Origin: Sphingomonas piscis
Lineage (GTDB): Bacteria > Pseudomonadota > Alphaproteobacteria > Sphingomonadales > Sphingomonadaceae
NCBI RefSeq assembly: GCF_011300455.1
Contig: NZ_CP049869.1
Location: forward strand, 2,631,501-2,695,500
Direction of reading: 5' to 3'
Length of the DNA: 64,000 bases
The notes under the pieces: generated by a model
Database searches by the model: none
The model's input: the letters and a program-made list of their open reading frames with translations, nothing else
What the model was told of the DNA's origin: nothing
Part shown: positions 1 through 8,651 of the stretch, one piece after another
Layout of the letters: the number at the start of each line of letters is the position of its first letter
Position numbering within the stretch: the stretch's first letter is position 1
Made by a program: the position numbers and the translations under genes

Positions 1-1470
1 GTCTCCATTCCGGCGATCCTCGCCGCGGCACCTGGCATGGCCGGCTCCACCATCGGCTTTGCCGGAATGCGGGTCGATACCATGACCTTGCTCTGCCTGC
101 TGCTGTTCGTCGGCGCGATGGGCAAGTCGGCGCAGCTCGGCCTTCACACCTGGCTTCCGGACGCGATGGAGGGCCCGACTCCGGTCAGCGCGCTGATCCA
201 CGCCGCGACCATGGTCACCGCCGGCGTCTTCATGGTCTGCCGCCTGTCGCCCATGTTCGAAGTCAGCGAGACGGCCAAGCATGTCGTGACATATGTGGGC
301 GCCGCCACCTGCATCTTCGCGGCGACGGTGGGCACGACCCAGAACGACATCAAGCGGGTCGTCGCTTATTCGACCTGCTCGCAGCTCGGCTACATGTTCT
401 TCGCGGCGGGCGTCGGTGCCTATGGCGCGGCGATGTTCCACCTGTTCACGCACGCCTTCTTCAAGGCTCTGCTGTTCCTCGGCGCCGGCTCCGTCATCCA
501 CGCCATGCACCATGAACAGGACATGCGTTTTTACGGCGCGCTTCGTAAGGAGATCCCGCTGACGTTCTGGACGATGATCGCGGGTACGCTGGCAATCACC
601 GGCGTCGGCATCTTTGGGATCGGCTTCGCAGGCTATTTCTCCAAGGATGCGATCCTGGAGAGCGCCTGGGCGATCGGCAGCGTTCCGGGCCACATCGCCT
701 TCTTCCTCGGCGCATTCGCGGCGCTGCTGACCAGCTTTTACAGCTGGCGCCTCATCTTCCTGACCTTCTTCGGCAAGCCGCGTTGGGCGGCGTCCGAGCA
801 TATCCAGCATGCGGTTCACGGTGACTCCCATGACCATCCGGACGAAGAGCATGGCGACAGCAGCCATGACGCGCATGGCGTTCCGGCGACCGGCACCGCG
901 GGCTACCACCCGCACGAAAGCCCGCTGCCAATGCTGGTGCCGCTGATCCTGCTTTCCGCGGGTGCAGTCTTTGCGGGCCTGGTCTTTCATCACGCCTTCA
1001 TCGACGCGGAGGGCGGCGCGCACTTCTGGAATGGCAGCCTGGCGTTCGATGCACATCTCGCCCACGCCGCGCATGAGGTCACCGACTGGGTGAAGTTCAC
1101 GCCGTTGACGGTGATGATGATCGGCCTAGCAATCGCCTACAACAACTATGTCCGTCGTCCGGAGGCCGCGGCGGGGTTCGTGAAGCAATTCCCGGCGCTT
1201 CACCGCTTCCTGCTCAACAAGTGGTATTTCGACGAGATCTACAATATGATCTTCGTTCGCCCCGCGCTCTGGTTCGGCCGTTTGTTCTGGCACCGGGGCG
1301 ACGAGCAGACGATCGACCGTTTCGGTCCGCATGGCGCTGCAGTCGCTGTCGGTTTCGGCAATCGCCTGACCACCCGCCTGCAATCGGGATATCTTTATAG
1401 TTATGCACTCGTGATGCTGCTCGGCCTGATCGGCGCGGCGACCTGGGCCATTCTGTGGGCTGGTCACTGA
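1..1470 (+). CDS. nuoL: NADH-quinone oxidoreductase subunit L (5'-truncated)
   Basis: This is the C-terminal 489 residues of the antiporter-like subunit of respiratory complex I, an inner-membrane proton-pumping protein. The frame is open from base 1, so the start lies outside the window. The visible part has many hydrophobic helices, the conserved stretch [20 protein letters not shown] (from base 145) and [13 protein letters not shown], all typical of NuoL/M/N proteins. A His/Asp-rich cytoplasmic loop (about bases 799-920, containing [17 protein letters not shown]) separates the core from the long lateral helix region. The stop overlaps the nuoM start by one base (TGATG), as expected within the nuo operon. 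Confidence 0.97.
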   Translation, partial: VSIPAILAAAPGMAGSTIGFAGMRVDTMTLLCLLLFVGAMGKSAQLGLHTWLPDAMEGPTPVSALIHAATMVTAGVFMVCRLSPMFEVSETAKHVVTYVGAATCIFAATVGTTQNDIKRVVAYSTCSQLGYMFFAAGVGAYGAAMFHLFTHAFFKALLFLGAGSVIHAMHHEQDMRFYGALRKEIPLTFWTMIAGTLAITGVGIFGIGFAGYFSKDAILESAWAIGSVPGHIAFFLGAFAALLTSFYSWRLIFLTFFGKPRWAASEHIQHAVHGDSHDHPDEEHGDSSHDAHGVPATGTAGYHPHESPLPMLVPLILLSAGAVFAGLVFHHAFIDAEGGAHFWNGSLAFDAHLAHAAHEVTDWVKFTPLTVMMIGLAIAYNNYVRRPEAAAGFVKQFPALHRFLLNKWYFDEIYNMIFVRPALWFGRLFWHRGDEQTIDRFGPHGAAVAVGFGNRLTTRLQSGYLYSYALVMLLGLIGAATWAILWAGH

Positions 1471-3029
1471 TGAACGGCTTGCCCTTGCTTTCCCTGTTGA
1501 TCTTCGTGCCGCTGGTCGCGGGCGCCATTTCCTTGTTCCTGAAGGCAGAGGGCGCACGCTGGATCGCGCTCATCGCAACCCTGATCGACTTCGGGCTCGG
1601 CCTGCTGCTGTGGGCGAATTACGACATCGGCGGCGCCCAGTGGCAATTCACCGAGCATTTGGGTCCCGCCAACAGCTTTGCCTGGGCGCTCGGGATCGAC
1701 GGCATCGCGCTGGTGCTGATCCTGCTATCCGTCTTCCTGATGCCGATCTGCATCGGTGCCAGCTGGCGGTCGATCGAGAAGCGTGTGCCGGAATATATGG
1801 CCGCCTTCCTGCTGATGGAGGCGCTGATGATCGGCGTCTTCGCGGCGCAGGACCTGTTCCTGTTCTACGTCTTTTTCGAAGCCGGCCTGATCCCGATGTA
1901 CCTGATCATCGGCATCTGGGGCGGCGTCGAGCGGATCAAAGCCAGCTATAAGTTCTTCCTCTACACCCTGCTCGGCTCGGTGCTGATGTTGATCGCCATG
2001 CTCTATATGGTGGGGAAGACCGGCACGACCTCGATCCCGGTGCTGATGGCGACCGATTTCCCGCCGCACGTCCAGACCTGGCTGTGGCTGGCCTTCTTTG
2101 CCAGCTTCGCGGTCAAGATGCCGATGTGGCCGGTCCACACCTGGCTCCCCGACGCCCACGTGCAGGCGCCCACGGCGGGCTCCGTGATCCTGGCGGGCGT
2201 GCTTCTGAAGATGGGCGGCTACGGCTTTATCCGCTTCTCGCTGCCGATGTTCCCCGAAGCGTCGGCGCAGTTCGTGCCCTTGGTATTTGCGCTGAGCGGC
2301 GTTGCCGTCGTCTACACCAGCCTCGTCGCGCTCGTGCAGCGCGACATGAAGAAGCTGATTGCATATTCCTCAGTCGCCCACATGGCGTTCGTCACCTTCG
2401 GCCTGTTCGCCTTCAACCGGCAGGGCATCGAAGGCGCGATGATCGTGATGCTGAGCCACGGCCTAGTCTCGGGCGCGCTCTTCCTGTGCGTCGGCGTCAT
2501 CTACGACCGGCTCCACACCCGGGAGATCGAGCGCTACGGCGGCCTGGCGAACAACATGCCGGGCTATGCCTTGCTGTTCCTGCTCTTCACCATGGCGAGC
2601 GTCGGCTTGCCGGGCACCAGCGGCTTCGTGGGCGAGTTCCTGAGCCTCCTCGGCACCTATGAGGTGTCCAGTTGGGCGGCCATCGTCGCAACCACCGGTA
2701 TCATCCTCGGTGCCGCCTACATGCTCTACCTTTACTGGCGCATCGCCTACGGCACGAGCCGCAATGCCGATGCCGCCGCCATGCCCGACCTCAACATACG
2801 CGAATGGTGGCTGCTCGCCCCGATTGCGGCCGTGGTGCTGTGGATGGGCGTCTATCCTGAAAGCTTCATGGCGCCGATCCGCAAGGACGTCGGTGTCCTC
2901 CTGACGCGTATCGAGCGCGCCAAACCGGCGGGCGACGCGCACCTTACCGCCGGCAAACCGCCGTTGAAGACGCTCGTAGGTGAGGAAGAGCCACCTGCCC
3001 ATGCGCCCGCCGCAGAGGCGGCACACTAG
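1470..3029 (+). CDS. nuoM: NADH-quinone oxidoreductase subunit M
   Basis: Second antiporter-like subunit of complex I, 519 residues and about 14 predicted membrane helices, near the normal length for the family. Family stretches include PVHTWLPDAHVQAPTAGSV and KKLIAYSSVAHMAFV, with the conserved Glu and Lys of the proton path in membrane helices (LFYVFFEAGLIPMYLIIG). I chose the ATG at 1470, which overlaps the nuoL stop as TGATG; an in-frame GTG at 1455 lies inside nuoL and is less likely. The C-terminal tail is Ala/Glu/Pro-rich. The stop is immediately followed by the nuoN start codon, so the genes are translationally coupled. Confidence 0.97.
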   Translation: MNGLPLLSLLIFVPLVAGAISLFLKAEGARWIALIATLIDFGLGLLLWANYDIGGAQWQFTEHLGPANSFAWALGIDGIALVLILLSVFLMPICIGASWRSIEKRVPEYMAAFLLMEALMIGVFAAQDLFLFYVFFEAGLIPMYLIIGIWGGVERIKASYKFFLYTLLGSVLMLIAMLYMVGKTGTTSIPVLMATDFPPHVQTWLWLAFFASFAVKMPMWPVHTWLPDAHVQAPTAGSVILAGVLLKMGGYGFIRFSLPMFPEASAQFVPLVFALSGVAVVYTSLVALVQRDMKKLIAYSSVAHMAFVTFGLFAFNRQGIEGAMIVMLSHGLVSGALFLCVGVIYDRLHTREIERYGGLANNMPGYALLFLLFTMASVGLPGTSGFVGEFLSLLGTYEVSSWAAIVATTGIILGAAYMLYLYWRIAYGTSRNADAAAMPDLNIREWWLLAPIAAVVLWMGVYPESFMAPIRKDVGVLLTRIERAKPAGDAHLTAGKPPLKTLVGEEEPPAHAPAAEAAH

Positions 3030-4463
3030 ATGAACCAGTTCGCCCCTATCCTCCCTGAGGTGATCCTGACCCTAGGCGCCATCCTGTTGATGATGGTTGC
3101 CGCATTCGTTGGTCGCCGCGGCGCCGCACTGACCAGCTGGTCGGCGGTTGCGCTGCTGCTTGCCGCCACGGTGGCGCTCATCGGCGCACCTTCCCATGCG
3201 GGACCCGTGTTCGGCGGCCTGCTCAGCGCGGACCTGTTCGGCACCTTCGGCAAGGCACTGATCTTCCCGGCAGCCGCGGTCGCCATCATCGCTGCGCAAG
3301 GCTGGTTCGAGCGGCACACCGAGCATAGCCCCGAATATGCGGTGCTGATCCTGCTGAGCTCCGTTGGCATGTCGGTGATGGTCTCCGCGACCAGCCTCAT
3401 CACGCTCTACGTCGGTCTCGAGCTTCAGAGCCTCTCGGCTTACGTGCTCGCTTCCTACAGGCGCAGTGACGAACGATCGGCCGAAGCCGGCCTCAAATAT
3501 TTTGTGCTCGGCGGCCTCGCCAGCGGCATCCTGCTCTACGGTATCTCGCTGCTGTACGGCTTCACCGGAACCATGAACTTCAACGGCATTGCCGCTGCCT
3601 TCGGCCGTGAGACGCCGGGCCTTGGGCTTCTCCTCGGCCTTGTGTTCATGATGGCGGGCGTCGCCTTCAAGGCGAGTGTCGTGCCGTTCCACATGTGGAC
3701 GCCCGACGTGTACGAAGGCGCACCGACCCCGGTCACCGCCTTCTTCGCCTCCGCGCCGAAGGTCGCCGCCATCCTGCTCGGCACCCGGGTCTGCATCGAG
3801 GCATTGGGACCGGCGACCGACGCCTGGCGGCAGATCATGATCTTCGCGGCGCTCGCCTCCATCTATCTCGGCGGCATCGCGGCGTTCGGTCAGACCAATA
3901 TCAAGCGGCTGCTCGCTTATTCGTCGATCAACAATGTCGGCTTCGCGTTGATCGGCCTTGCCGCGGCAGGGCAGGCGGGGACGTCCTCCGTGCTCTTCTA
4001 CATGGCCGTATATGTCGCGATGACGCTGGGCGTCTTCCTGTGCGTGCTTCGCATGCGCGATGCCGAAGGACGTCCGATAGAATCGCTCGAAAGCCTGTCC
4101 GGACTATCGCAGACCCGGCCGCTGCTGGCTGCGGCCTTTGCTATCTTCATGTTCAGCCTTGCCGGCCTCCCGCCGTTCTTCGGATTCTGGCCCAAGCTGA
4201 TGGTGTTCAACGCCGCCGTCGACGCGGGCCTGTTCCCATTCGCCATTGCCGGCGTGATCGGCACCGTGATCGGAGCCTATTACTATTTGAGGGTCGTGAA
4301 GATCATCTATTTCGATGCCCCCGCCGAGCCCTACGCCGAGGTTCGCGAGCCGGTGCAGAGCGCACTGATCTTCCTTTCCATCCTAGTCGTGTCGCCGCTC
4401 GGCTATCTCCTGATCCAACCGCTTGGCGAGCTCACCAATCGCGCCGCAGGGGCTCTGTTCTGA
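3030..4463 (+). CDS. nuoN: NADH-quinone oxidoreductase subunit N
   Basis: Third antiporter-like, proton-pumping subunit of complex I, 477 residues and almost entirely made of hydrophobic helices. Typical stretches are VGLELQSLSAYVLA, the membrane loop VPFHMWTPDVYEGAPTPVTA and KRLLAYSSINNVGFALIG. It begins directly after the nuoM stop with no gap and is the last gene of the nuo operon. Its stop codon is overlapped by the next gene, birA, so the operon appears to continue into cofactor and RNA-processing genes. Confidence 0.97.
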   Translation: MNQFAPILPEVILTLGAILLMMVAAFVGRRGAALTSWSAVALLLAATVALIGAPSHAGPVFGGLLSADLFGTFGKALIFPAAAVAIIAAQGWFERHTEHSPEYAVLILLSSVGMSVMVSATSLITLYVGLELQSLSAYVLASYRRSDERSAEAGLKYFVLGGLASGILLYGISLLYGFTGTMNFNGIAAAFGRETPGLGLLLGLVFMMAGVAFKASVVPFHMWTPDVYEGAPTPVTAFFASAPKVAAILLGTRVCIEALGPATDAWRQIMIFAALASIYLGGIAAFGQTNIKRLLAYSSINNVGFALIGLAAAGQAGTSSVLFYMAVYVAMTLGVFLCVLRMRDAEGRPIESLESLSGLSQTRPLLAAAFAIFMFSLAGLPPFFGFWPKLMVFNAAVDAGLFPFAIAGVIGTVIGAYYYLRVVKIIYFDAPAEPYAEVREPVQSALIFLSILVVSPLGYLLIQPLGELTNRAAGALF

Positions 4464-5155
4464 GCCGTATCCGCATCGTCGAGCGGACCGGCTCGACCAA
4501 TGCCGACCTGCTGGCTGACGTTGGGGCGGTCGAAGGCGACTGGCTGATCGCGCTTGCGCAGGATTCGGGGAAGGGGCGGCAAGGCCGCCCGTGGCAATCG
4601 CTGGAGGGTAATTTCTTCGGCTCGACCTTGGTGACGATCAGAGCCGGTGACCCGGCACCGCAAAGCCTGTCGCTTGCTGCAGGTCTTGCGGTGATTCGCG
4701 CCGTAGAGGCGGTGGCGCCCGCGACCGGGCTCATCCTGAAGTGGCCTAACGACCTGCTGATGGGACAGGGCAAGCTCGCCGGTATTCTGCTGGAGCGGAG
4801 CGGCGACCGTCTGGTCGCCGGCTTCGGGGTCAACCTTGCGGTCGCGCCGGACCTTCCCGACCGTGAAGCCGCGACGCTCGCCTCCGTGGCGCTCGTCAGC
4901 CCGCAAAGCTTTGCTCCCGTCCTCGCCGGTGCCTTCGCGCGCGCCCTCGAAATGTGGCGCACGGACTCGGTGCGCCTCACCACCGCGTGGATGGAAAGCG
5001 CCCACGCAATCGGCACGTCGTTGCGCTTCCACGACGATTCGGGCGCGGTTACGGAAGGCAAGTTCGCCGGGCTGGAAGCGGACGGGGCGCTTCGCCTGGA
5101 GCTTGCCGACGGGTCGGAGCGGACGGTCCGCGCCGGCGACATTTCGCTGGAGTAG
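4460..5155 (+). CDS. birA: biotin--[acetyl-CoA-carboxylase] ligase
   Basis: Joins biotin to the carrier protein of acetyl-CoA carboxylase through biotinyl-AMP. About 231 residues, with the catalytic and C-terminal domains but no N-terminal helix-turn-helix, so it is not a repressor of the E. coli type. Motifs seen: RTGSTNADL, the nucleotide loop DSGKGRQGRPWQ, KWPNDLL and GKLAGILLE. No ATG, GTG or TTG exists in frame between the previous stop region and the essential N-terminal motif. The likely start is CTG at 4460, which overlaps the nuoN stop as CTGA. The function is secure; the start codon is inferred. Confidence 0.93.
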   Translation: MSRIRIVERTGSTNADLLADVGAVEGDWLIALAQDSGKGRQGRPWQSLEGNFFGSTLVTIRAGDPAPQSLSLAAGLAVIRAVEAVAPATGLILKWPNDLLMGQGKLAGILLERSGDRLVAGFGVNLAVAPDLPDREAATLASVALVSPQSFAPVLAGAFARALEMWRTDSVRLTTAWMESAHAIGTSLRFHDDSGAVTEGKFAGLEADGALRLELADGSERTVRAGDISLE

Positions 5156-5158
5156 GCC

Positions 5159-5929
5159 ATGCTGCTCGCGATCGATGCCGGTAACACCAACCTCGTCTTC
5201 GCTTTGGTCGACGGCGACGCCATCAAGGCGCGCTGGCGCATTGCAACCGACCCGCGCCGGACCGCCGACGAATATGCCGTCTGGCTTCACCAACTGCTCC
5301 AGCTCGAAGGTTATGAGCGGAGCGCCGTCACGGCCGTCATTATCGGCACGGTGGTTCCCCGCGCGCTTCACAACCTTCAGGTCCTCGCCCGCAAATATTT
5401 CAGCGTCGAGCCGGTGATTGCCGGGCAGGGCGCCGCCGCCTGGCCGCTAAAGCTCGACGTCGACGAGCCGCAGAATGTCGGCGCCGACCGGGCTCTCAAT
5501 GCCATCGCGGCCCACGCCAAGCATGCAGGCGACCTGATCGTCGTCGATTTCGGCACCGCCACCACCTTCGACGTGATCGACGGCCAAGGCGCATACAAGG
5601 GCGGGATCATCGCGCCTGGCCTCAACCTCTCGCTCGACGCTTTGGTAAGCGCCGCTGCCAAGCTCCCGCGAATCGCGATCGAGGCACCAGCATCCGACAG
5701 CGTCGTCGGCCGTACCACGCAGAGCCAGATGCTGATCGGCATCTACTGGGGCTATGTAGCGATGATCGAAGGGCTGATTGCACGCCTCCGGGCGGAGATC
5801 GGCCGCCCCGCGAAGGTCATCGCCACGGGCGGTCTCGCCACCATCTTCAACCAACGCACGACCCTGTTCGACGCGGTTGAACCCGACCTCACCATCCAAG
5901 GGTTGATCCTGCTCCACAAGCAGGTGTGA
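5159..5929 (+). CDS. coaX: type III pantothenate kinase
   Basis: Phosphorylates pantothenate in the first step of coenzyme A synthesis. The 256-residue protein has the ASKHA-fold phosphate loop [11 protein letters not shown] at residues 5-15, [11 protein letters not shown], the second phosphate motif [13 protein letters not shown] and the C-terminal adenosine motif [10 protein letters not shown]. Length is normal for CoaX. It starts three bases after the birA stop, and birA-coaX-rnj is a common order in alphaproteobacteria. panD, another gene of the pantothenate/CoA route, lies about 20 kb away in the same window. Confidence 0.95.
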   Translation: MLLAIDAGNTNLVFALVDGDAIKARWRIATDPRRTADEYAVWLHQLLQLEGYERSAVTAVIIGTVVPRALHNLQVLARKYFSVEPVIAGQGAAAWPLKLDVDEPQNVGADRALNAIAAHAKHAGDLIVVDFGTATTFDVIDGQGAYKGGIIAPGLNLSLDALVSAAAKLPRIAIEAPASDSVVGRTTQSQMLIGIYWGYVAMIEGLIARLRAEIGRPAKVIATGGLATIFNQRTTLFDAVEPDLTIQGLILLHKQV

Positions 5930-5937
5930 AAGAACGA

Positions 5938-7575
5938 ATGACTCCAGGCGAAGAATTGCTGTTTTTGGCCCTCGGCGGGTCGGGCGAGATTGGCATGAAC
6001 GTCAATCTGTACGGCTGCCGCGGCCGCTGGTTGATGGCCGATCTCGGTCTCACGTTCGCGGGGCCCGATTATCCTGGCGTCGACCTCATCCTGCCCGATC
6101 TGGAGTTCATCGAACGCCAGCGCGGCAAGCTCGAGGGCATCATTCTCACCCATGGCCACGAAGACCATATCGGCGCGCTGCCCTACCTTGCTGCCGACCT
6201 CAAGGTGCCACTCTACGCCACTCCGTTCACCGCAGGCCTCATCGCCGGCAAGCTGGAAGAGGAGGGGCTTACCGGCCAGGTAAAGCTCAAGATCGTCGAA
6301 CGCGGCGGCCAGGTCGAGCTCGGTCCCTTCAAGGTCCGATTCGTCGCGCTGTCCCACTCCATTCCGGAAGGCAACGGCCTGCTGATCGAAACGCCGCATG
6401 GGCGCGTCTTTCACACCGGCGACTGGAAGATCGACGACACGCCGGTGCTTGGCGAGCCGCACAGTCCGGAAGTGCTGGCCGGTATCGGCGACGAAGGCGT
6501 GCTCGCCCTCGTGTGCGATTCCACCAACGTCTTTCAGGATGCGCCCTCCGGCTCAGAGCAAAGCGTTCACGCCGGCTTGGTCGAACAGGCACGAAAGGCG
6601 AAGGGCAGGGTACTCGTCACCACCTTCGCCTCCAACGCTGCGCGCCTTCAGACGCTGGGCCGGGTTGCCGAAGAGAGCGGCCGTCGGGTCGTGGTCGCCG
6701 GCCGCTCGCTCGACCGCATTCTGAAGGTTGCGAAGGCCACCGGCTACCTCCTCGACTTCCCCGAACCGGTCCGCTTCGACGAAGCCATGACCCTGCCCAA
6801 GCATGAGGTGCTGATCATCGCCACCGGCGGCCAGGGCGAACCCCGCGCCGCGCTCGGGCGTATCGCTTCGGGCAATCACGAGCTGAAGCTAGGGCAGGGC
6901 GACACCGTCATATTCTCGTCGCGGATCATCCCGGGCAACGAGGTATCGATCGGCCGGATCATGAACCAGCTGTCGGATCTCGGCGTCCTCATCGTCACCG
7001 AGAAACAGGCGCACGTTCACGTGTCGGGCCATCCGGGCCGACCCGAGTTGAAGCAGATGTACGACTGGATTCGTCCGGAAATAGTGGTGCCCGTGCATGG
7101 CGAAAAGAGGCACCTTGCGGAACATGCCCGGCTCGCGCTTGGGCATAGAGTCCCTAGGGCAATCGTCCAGGAAAATGGTGACGTCATTCGTCTCGCCCCC
7201 GACGGCCCCAAGAAGGTCGGTGAAGAGCGTGTCGGGCAACTGGTGCTCGACGGCGACGTGATCCTTCCCGCTGACGGTACCACCATCAACGAGCGACGCC
7301 GGATCGGCGTGAATGGCGTATTGGCCGTCACGCTGCCGATCGACGGTCAGAAGCGGCTCGCCGGCGACATCGCCGTCCGCCCGTTTGGCGTGCCGGTCGA
7401 GGAGGACCGCGACGATTTCATTGCCGATGCAGTCGGCGCGGCGGCCGCAGCCTACGCGCCAGGCAGCGATCAGGAGAAAACGCGCGAGGCTGTCCGCCTC
7501 GCCGTCCGCCGCTGTGCCACCCTGTGGACCGGCAAGAAGCCCATCGTGGACGTCAGCTTCATCACGGTGCGCTGA
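5938..7575 (+). CDS. rnj: ribonuclease J
   Basis: Metallo-beta-lactamase/beta-CASP ribonuclease with endonuclease and 5'-3' exonuclease activity in RNA processing and decay. 545 residues. The zinc motif THGHEDHIG is at residues 71-79, a later metal His lies in VALSHSIPEGNG, the beta-CASP region follows, and the C-terminal metal His lies in HVHVSGHPGRPEL. I chose ATG 5938; an in-frame GTG at 5926 overlaps the coaX stop (GTGA) and adds only four residues, so it cannot be excluded. The stop overlaps the start of the following DUF1467 gene as TGATG. Confidence 0.94.
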   Translation: MTPGEELLFLALGGSGEIGMNVNLYGCRGRWLMADLGLTFAGPDYPGVDLILPDLEFIERQRGKLEGIILTHGHEDHIGALPYLAADLKVPLYATPFTAGLIAGKLEEEGLTGQVKLKIVERGGQVELGPFKVRFVALSHSIPEGNGLLIETPHGRVFHTGDWKIDDTPVLGEPHSPEVLAGIGDEGVLALVCDSTNVFQDAPSGSEQSVHAGLVEQARKAKGRVLVTTFASNAARLQTLGRVAEESGRRVVVAGRSLDRILKVAKATGYLLDFPEPVRFDEAMTLPKHEVLIIATGGQGEPRAALGRIASGNHELKLGQGDTVIFSSRIIPGNEVSIGRIMNQLSDLGVLIVTEKQAHVHVSGHPGRPELKQMYDWIRPEIVVPVHGEKRHLAEHARLALGHRVPRAIVQENGDVIRLAPDGPKKVGEERVGQLVLDGDVILPADGTTINERRRIGVNGVLAVTLPIDGQKRLAGDIAVRPFGVPVEEDRDDFIADAVGAAAAAYAPGSDQEKTREAVRLAVRRCATLWTGKKPIVDVSFITVR

Positions 7576-7835
7576 TGAAGGCGACGTCCATTTCGGCGAT
7601 CTACCTGCTCTTCTTCGTCGCCAGCGCCTTCATCCTTCTTCCCTTTGGCGTGAAGACAGACGAGGAAATGGGCGCGGAGCGTGTTCCCGGCCAGGCGGAG
7701 AGCGCGCCGCACCGCTTCGACCTGCCGCGACACCTGCTCAAAGCGGCGCTACTCGCGCTGATCCTGTTCGGGATCTACTACGTCAATTGGCAGTTCGGGT
7801 GGGTCACCATGGACGACCTCGACTTGTACAACTGA
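7575..7835 (+). CDS. DUF1467 family small membrane protein
   Basis: 86-residue protein with two membrane helices (about residues 5-22 and 55-73) and a short charged loop between them containing the conserved-looking GVKTDEE. I recognise this as the DUF1467 family, which commonly follows the RNase J gene in alphaproteobacteria; no biochemical role is known to me. The ATG at 7575 shares its A with the RNase J stop (TGATG), so it is very likely co-translated. The 119 bases that follow, up to the next gene, show no clear terminator; they contain the 11-base sequence GCCGTTCGTCG twice. Confidence 0.85.
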   Translation: MKATSISAIYLLFFVASAFILLPFGVKTDEEMGAERVPGQAESAPHRFDLPRHLLKAALLALILFGIYYVNWQFGWVTMDDLDLYN

Positions 7836-7954
7836 ACCGCCGTTCGTCGCGTCTGCGCGGCGCCCTGCAACACGAAGCCTGCCGTTCGTCGAGCCGACGT
7901 AGACCGCGTCGCTCCCGCTAGCCAGCTTGCAGCGGATTGAGCGAAAGGTTTGGT

Positions 7955-8614
7955 ATGCGCAGGTGGGGCAGGATGGCGCTTTTGGCAGCAGGCGCAACGC
8001 TGGTGTCTCCGGTTTTTGCACCTCAGCTGCTCGCCTTCCCGCATAGCGCAAGGGTAGGGAAGCACCTTGTCTACTCCGAGCGTCCAATCGATGACGCGAC
8101 GGTGGCGGCGGTGCGAAGGGCCGACGCGCTTGTGGCGGCTTCTCCCCTGCCAACGAAGGCAAACCAAAGCATCTTCCTCACGCAGGGAGGTTTGCGTTGG
8201 CACTGGCTGTCGCAGCGGGGCGCCGATGGCCCCTTTGGGCTCTCTCGTCCGATGGTCGAGACGATTGTGATCAACAAGAACGACCCAGGCGCGGATGCCG
8301 TGTTTCGTCGCTCGCGCGTTGGCGGCAAACGAGCCCTGTCGAGCACGATCACTCATGAGATCACCCACGGCGCGATCAGGCGGAAGTTCGGGATTCTGGC
8401 CGATAAGCGGTACCCTCAGTGGCTGACCGAAGGCTTGTGTGATTACGTTGCCGGCCGCAGCACGCTGACCGATGAGGAGGCGGAAGCGCTGGAGCAATCC
8501 GATCCGGGCCACCCGGCGCTGCTGTACTGGCGTGGACACAAAAGGGTGAAGACGGCTCTGCTTCGGAGCGGAGGCTCAGTCCCGAAGCTCTTCGCCGCTT
8601 TTCGCTTATGGTGA
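7955..8614 (+). CDS. putative HExxH zinc metallopeptidase, exported
   Basis: 219-residue protein with an N-terminal signal-peptide-like stretch (MRRWGRMALLAAGATLVSP). The zinc motif HEITH is at residues 134-138, followed 20-odd residues later by a probable third ligand, Glu159, in WLTEGLCDYVAG. This HExxH...E layout is that of gluzincin-type peptidases (peptidase MA-like). I chose ATG 7955 because it places the basic n-region directly before the hydrophobic core; a TTG at 7937 is an alternative. Base composition looks slightly less GC-biased than the neighbours. Convergent with the next gene, 37 bases between stops. The substrate is unknown. Confidence 0.7.
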   Translation: MRRWGRMALLAAGATLVSPVFAPQLLAFPHSARVGKHLVYSERPIDDATVAAVRRADALVAASPLPTKANQSIFLTQGGLRWHWLSQRGADGPFGLSRPMVETIVINKNDPGADAVFRRSRVGGKRALSSTITHEITHGAIRRKFGILADKRYPQWLTEGLCDYVAGRSTLTDEEAEALEQSDPGHPALLYWRGHKRVKTALLRSGGSVPKLFAAFRLW

Positions 8615-8651
8615 ACGTGTTTTCGACACCACGACGTAAATGATTACGAAT

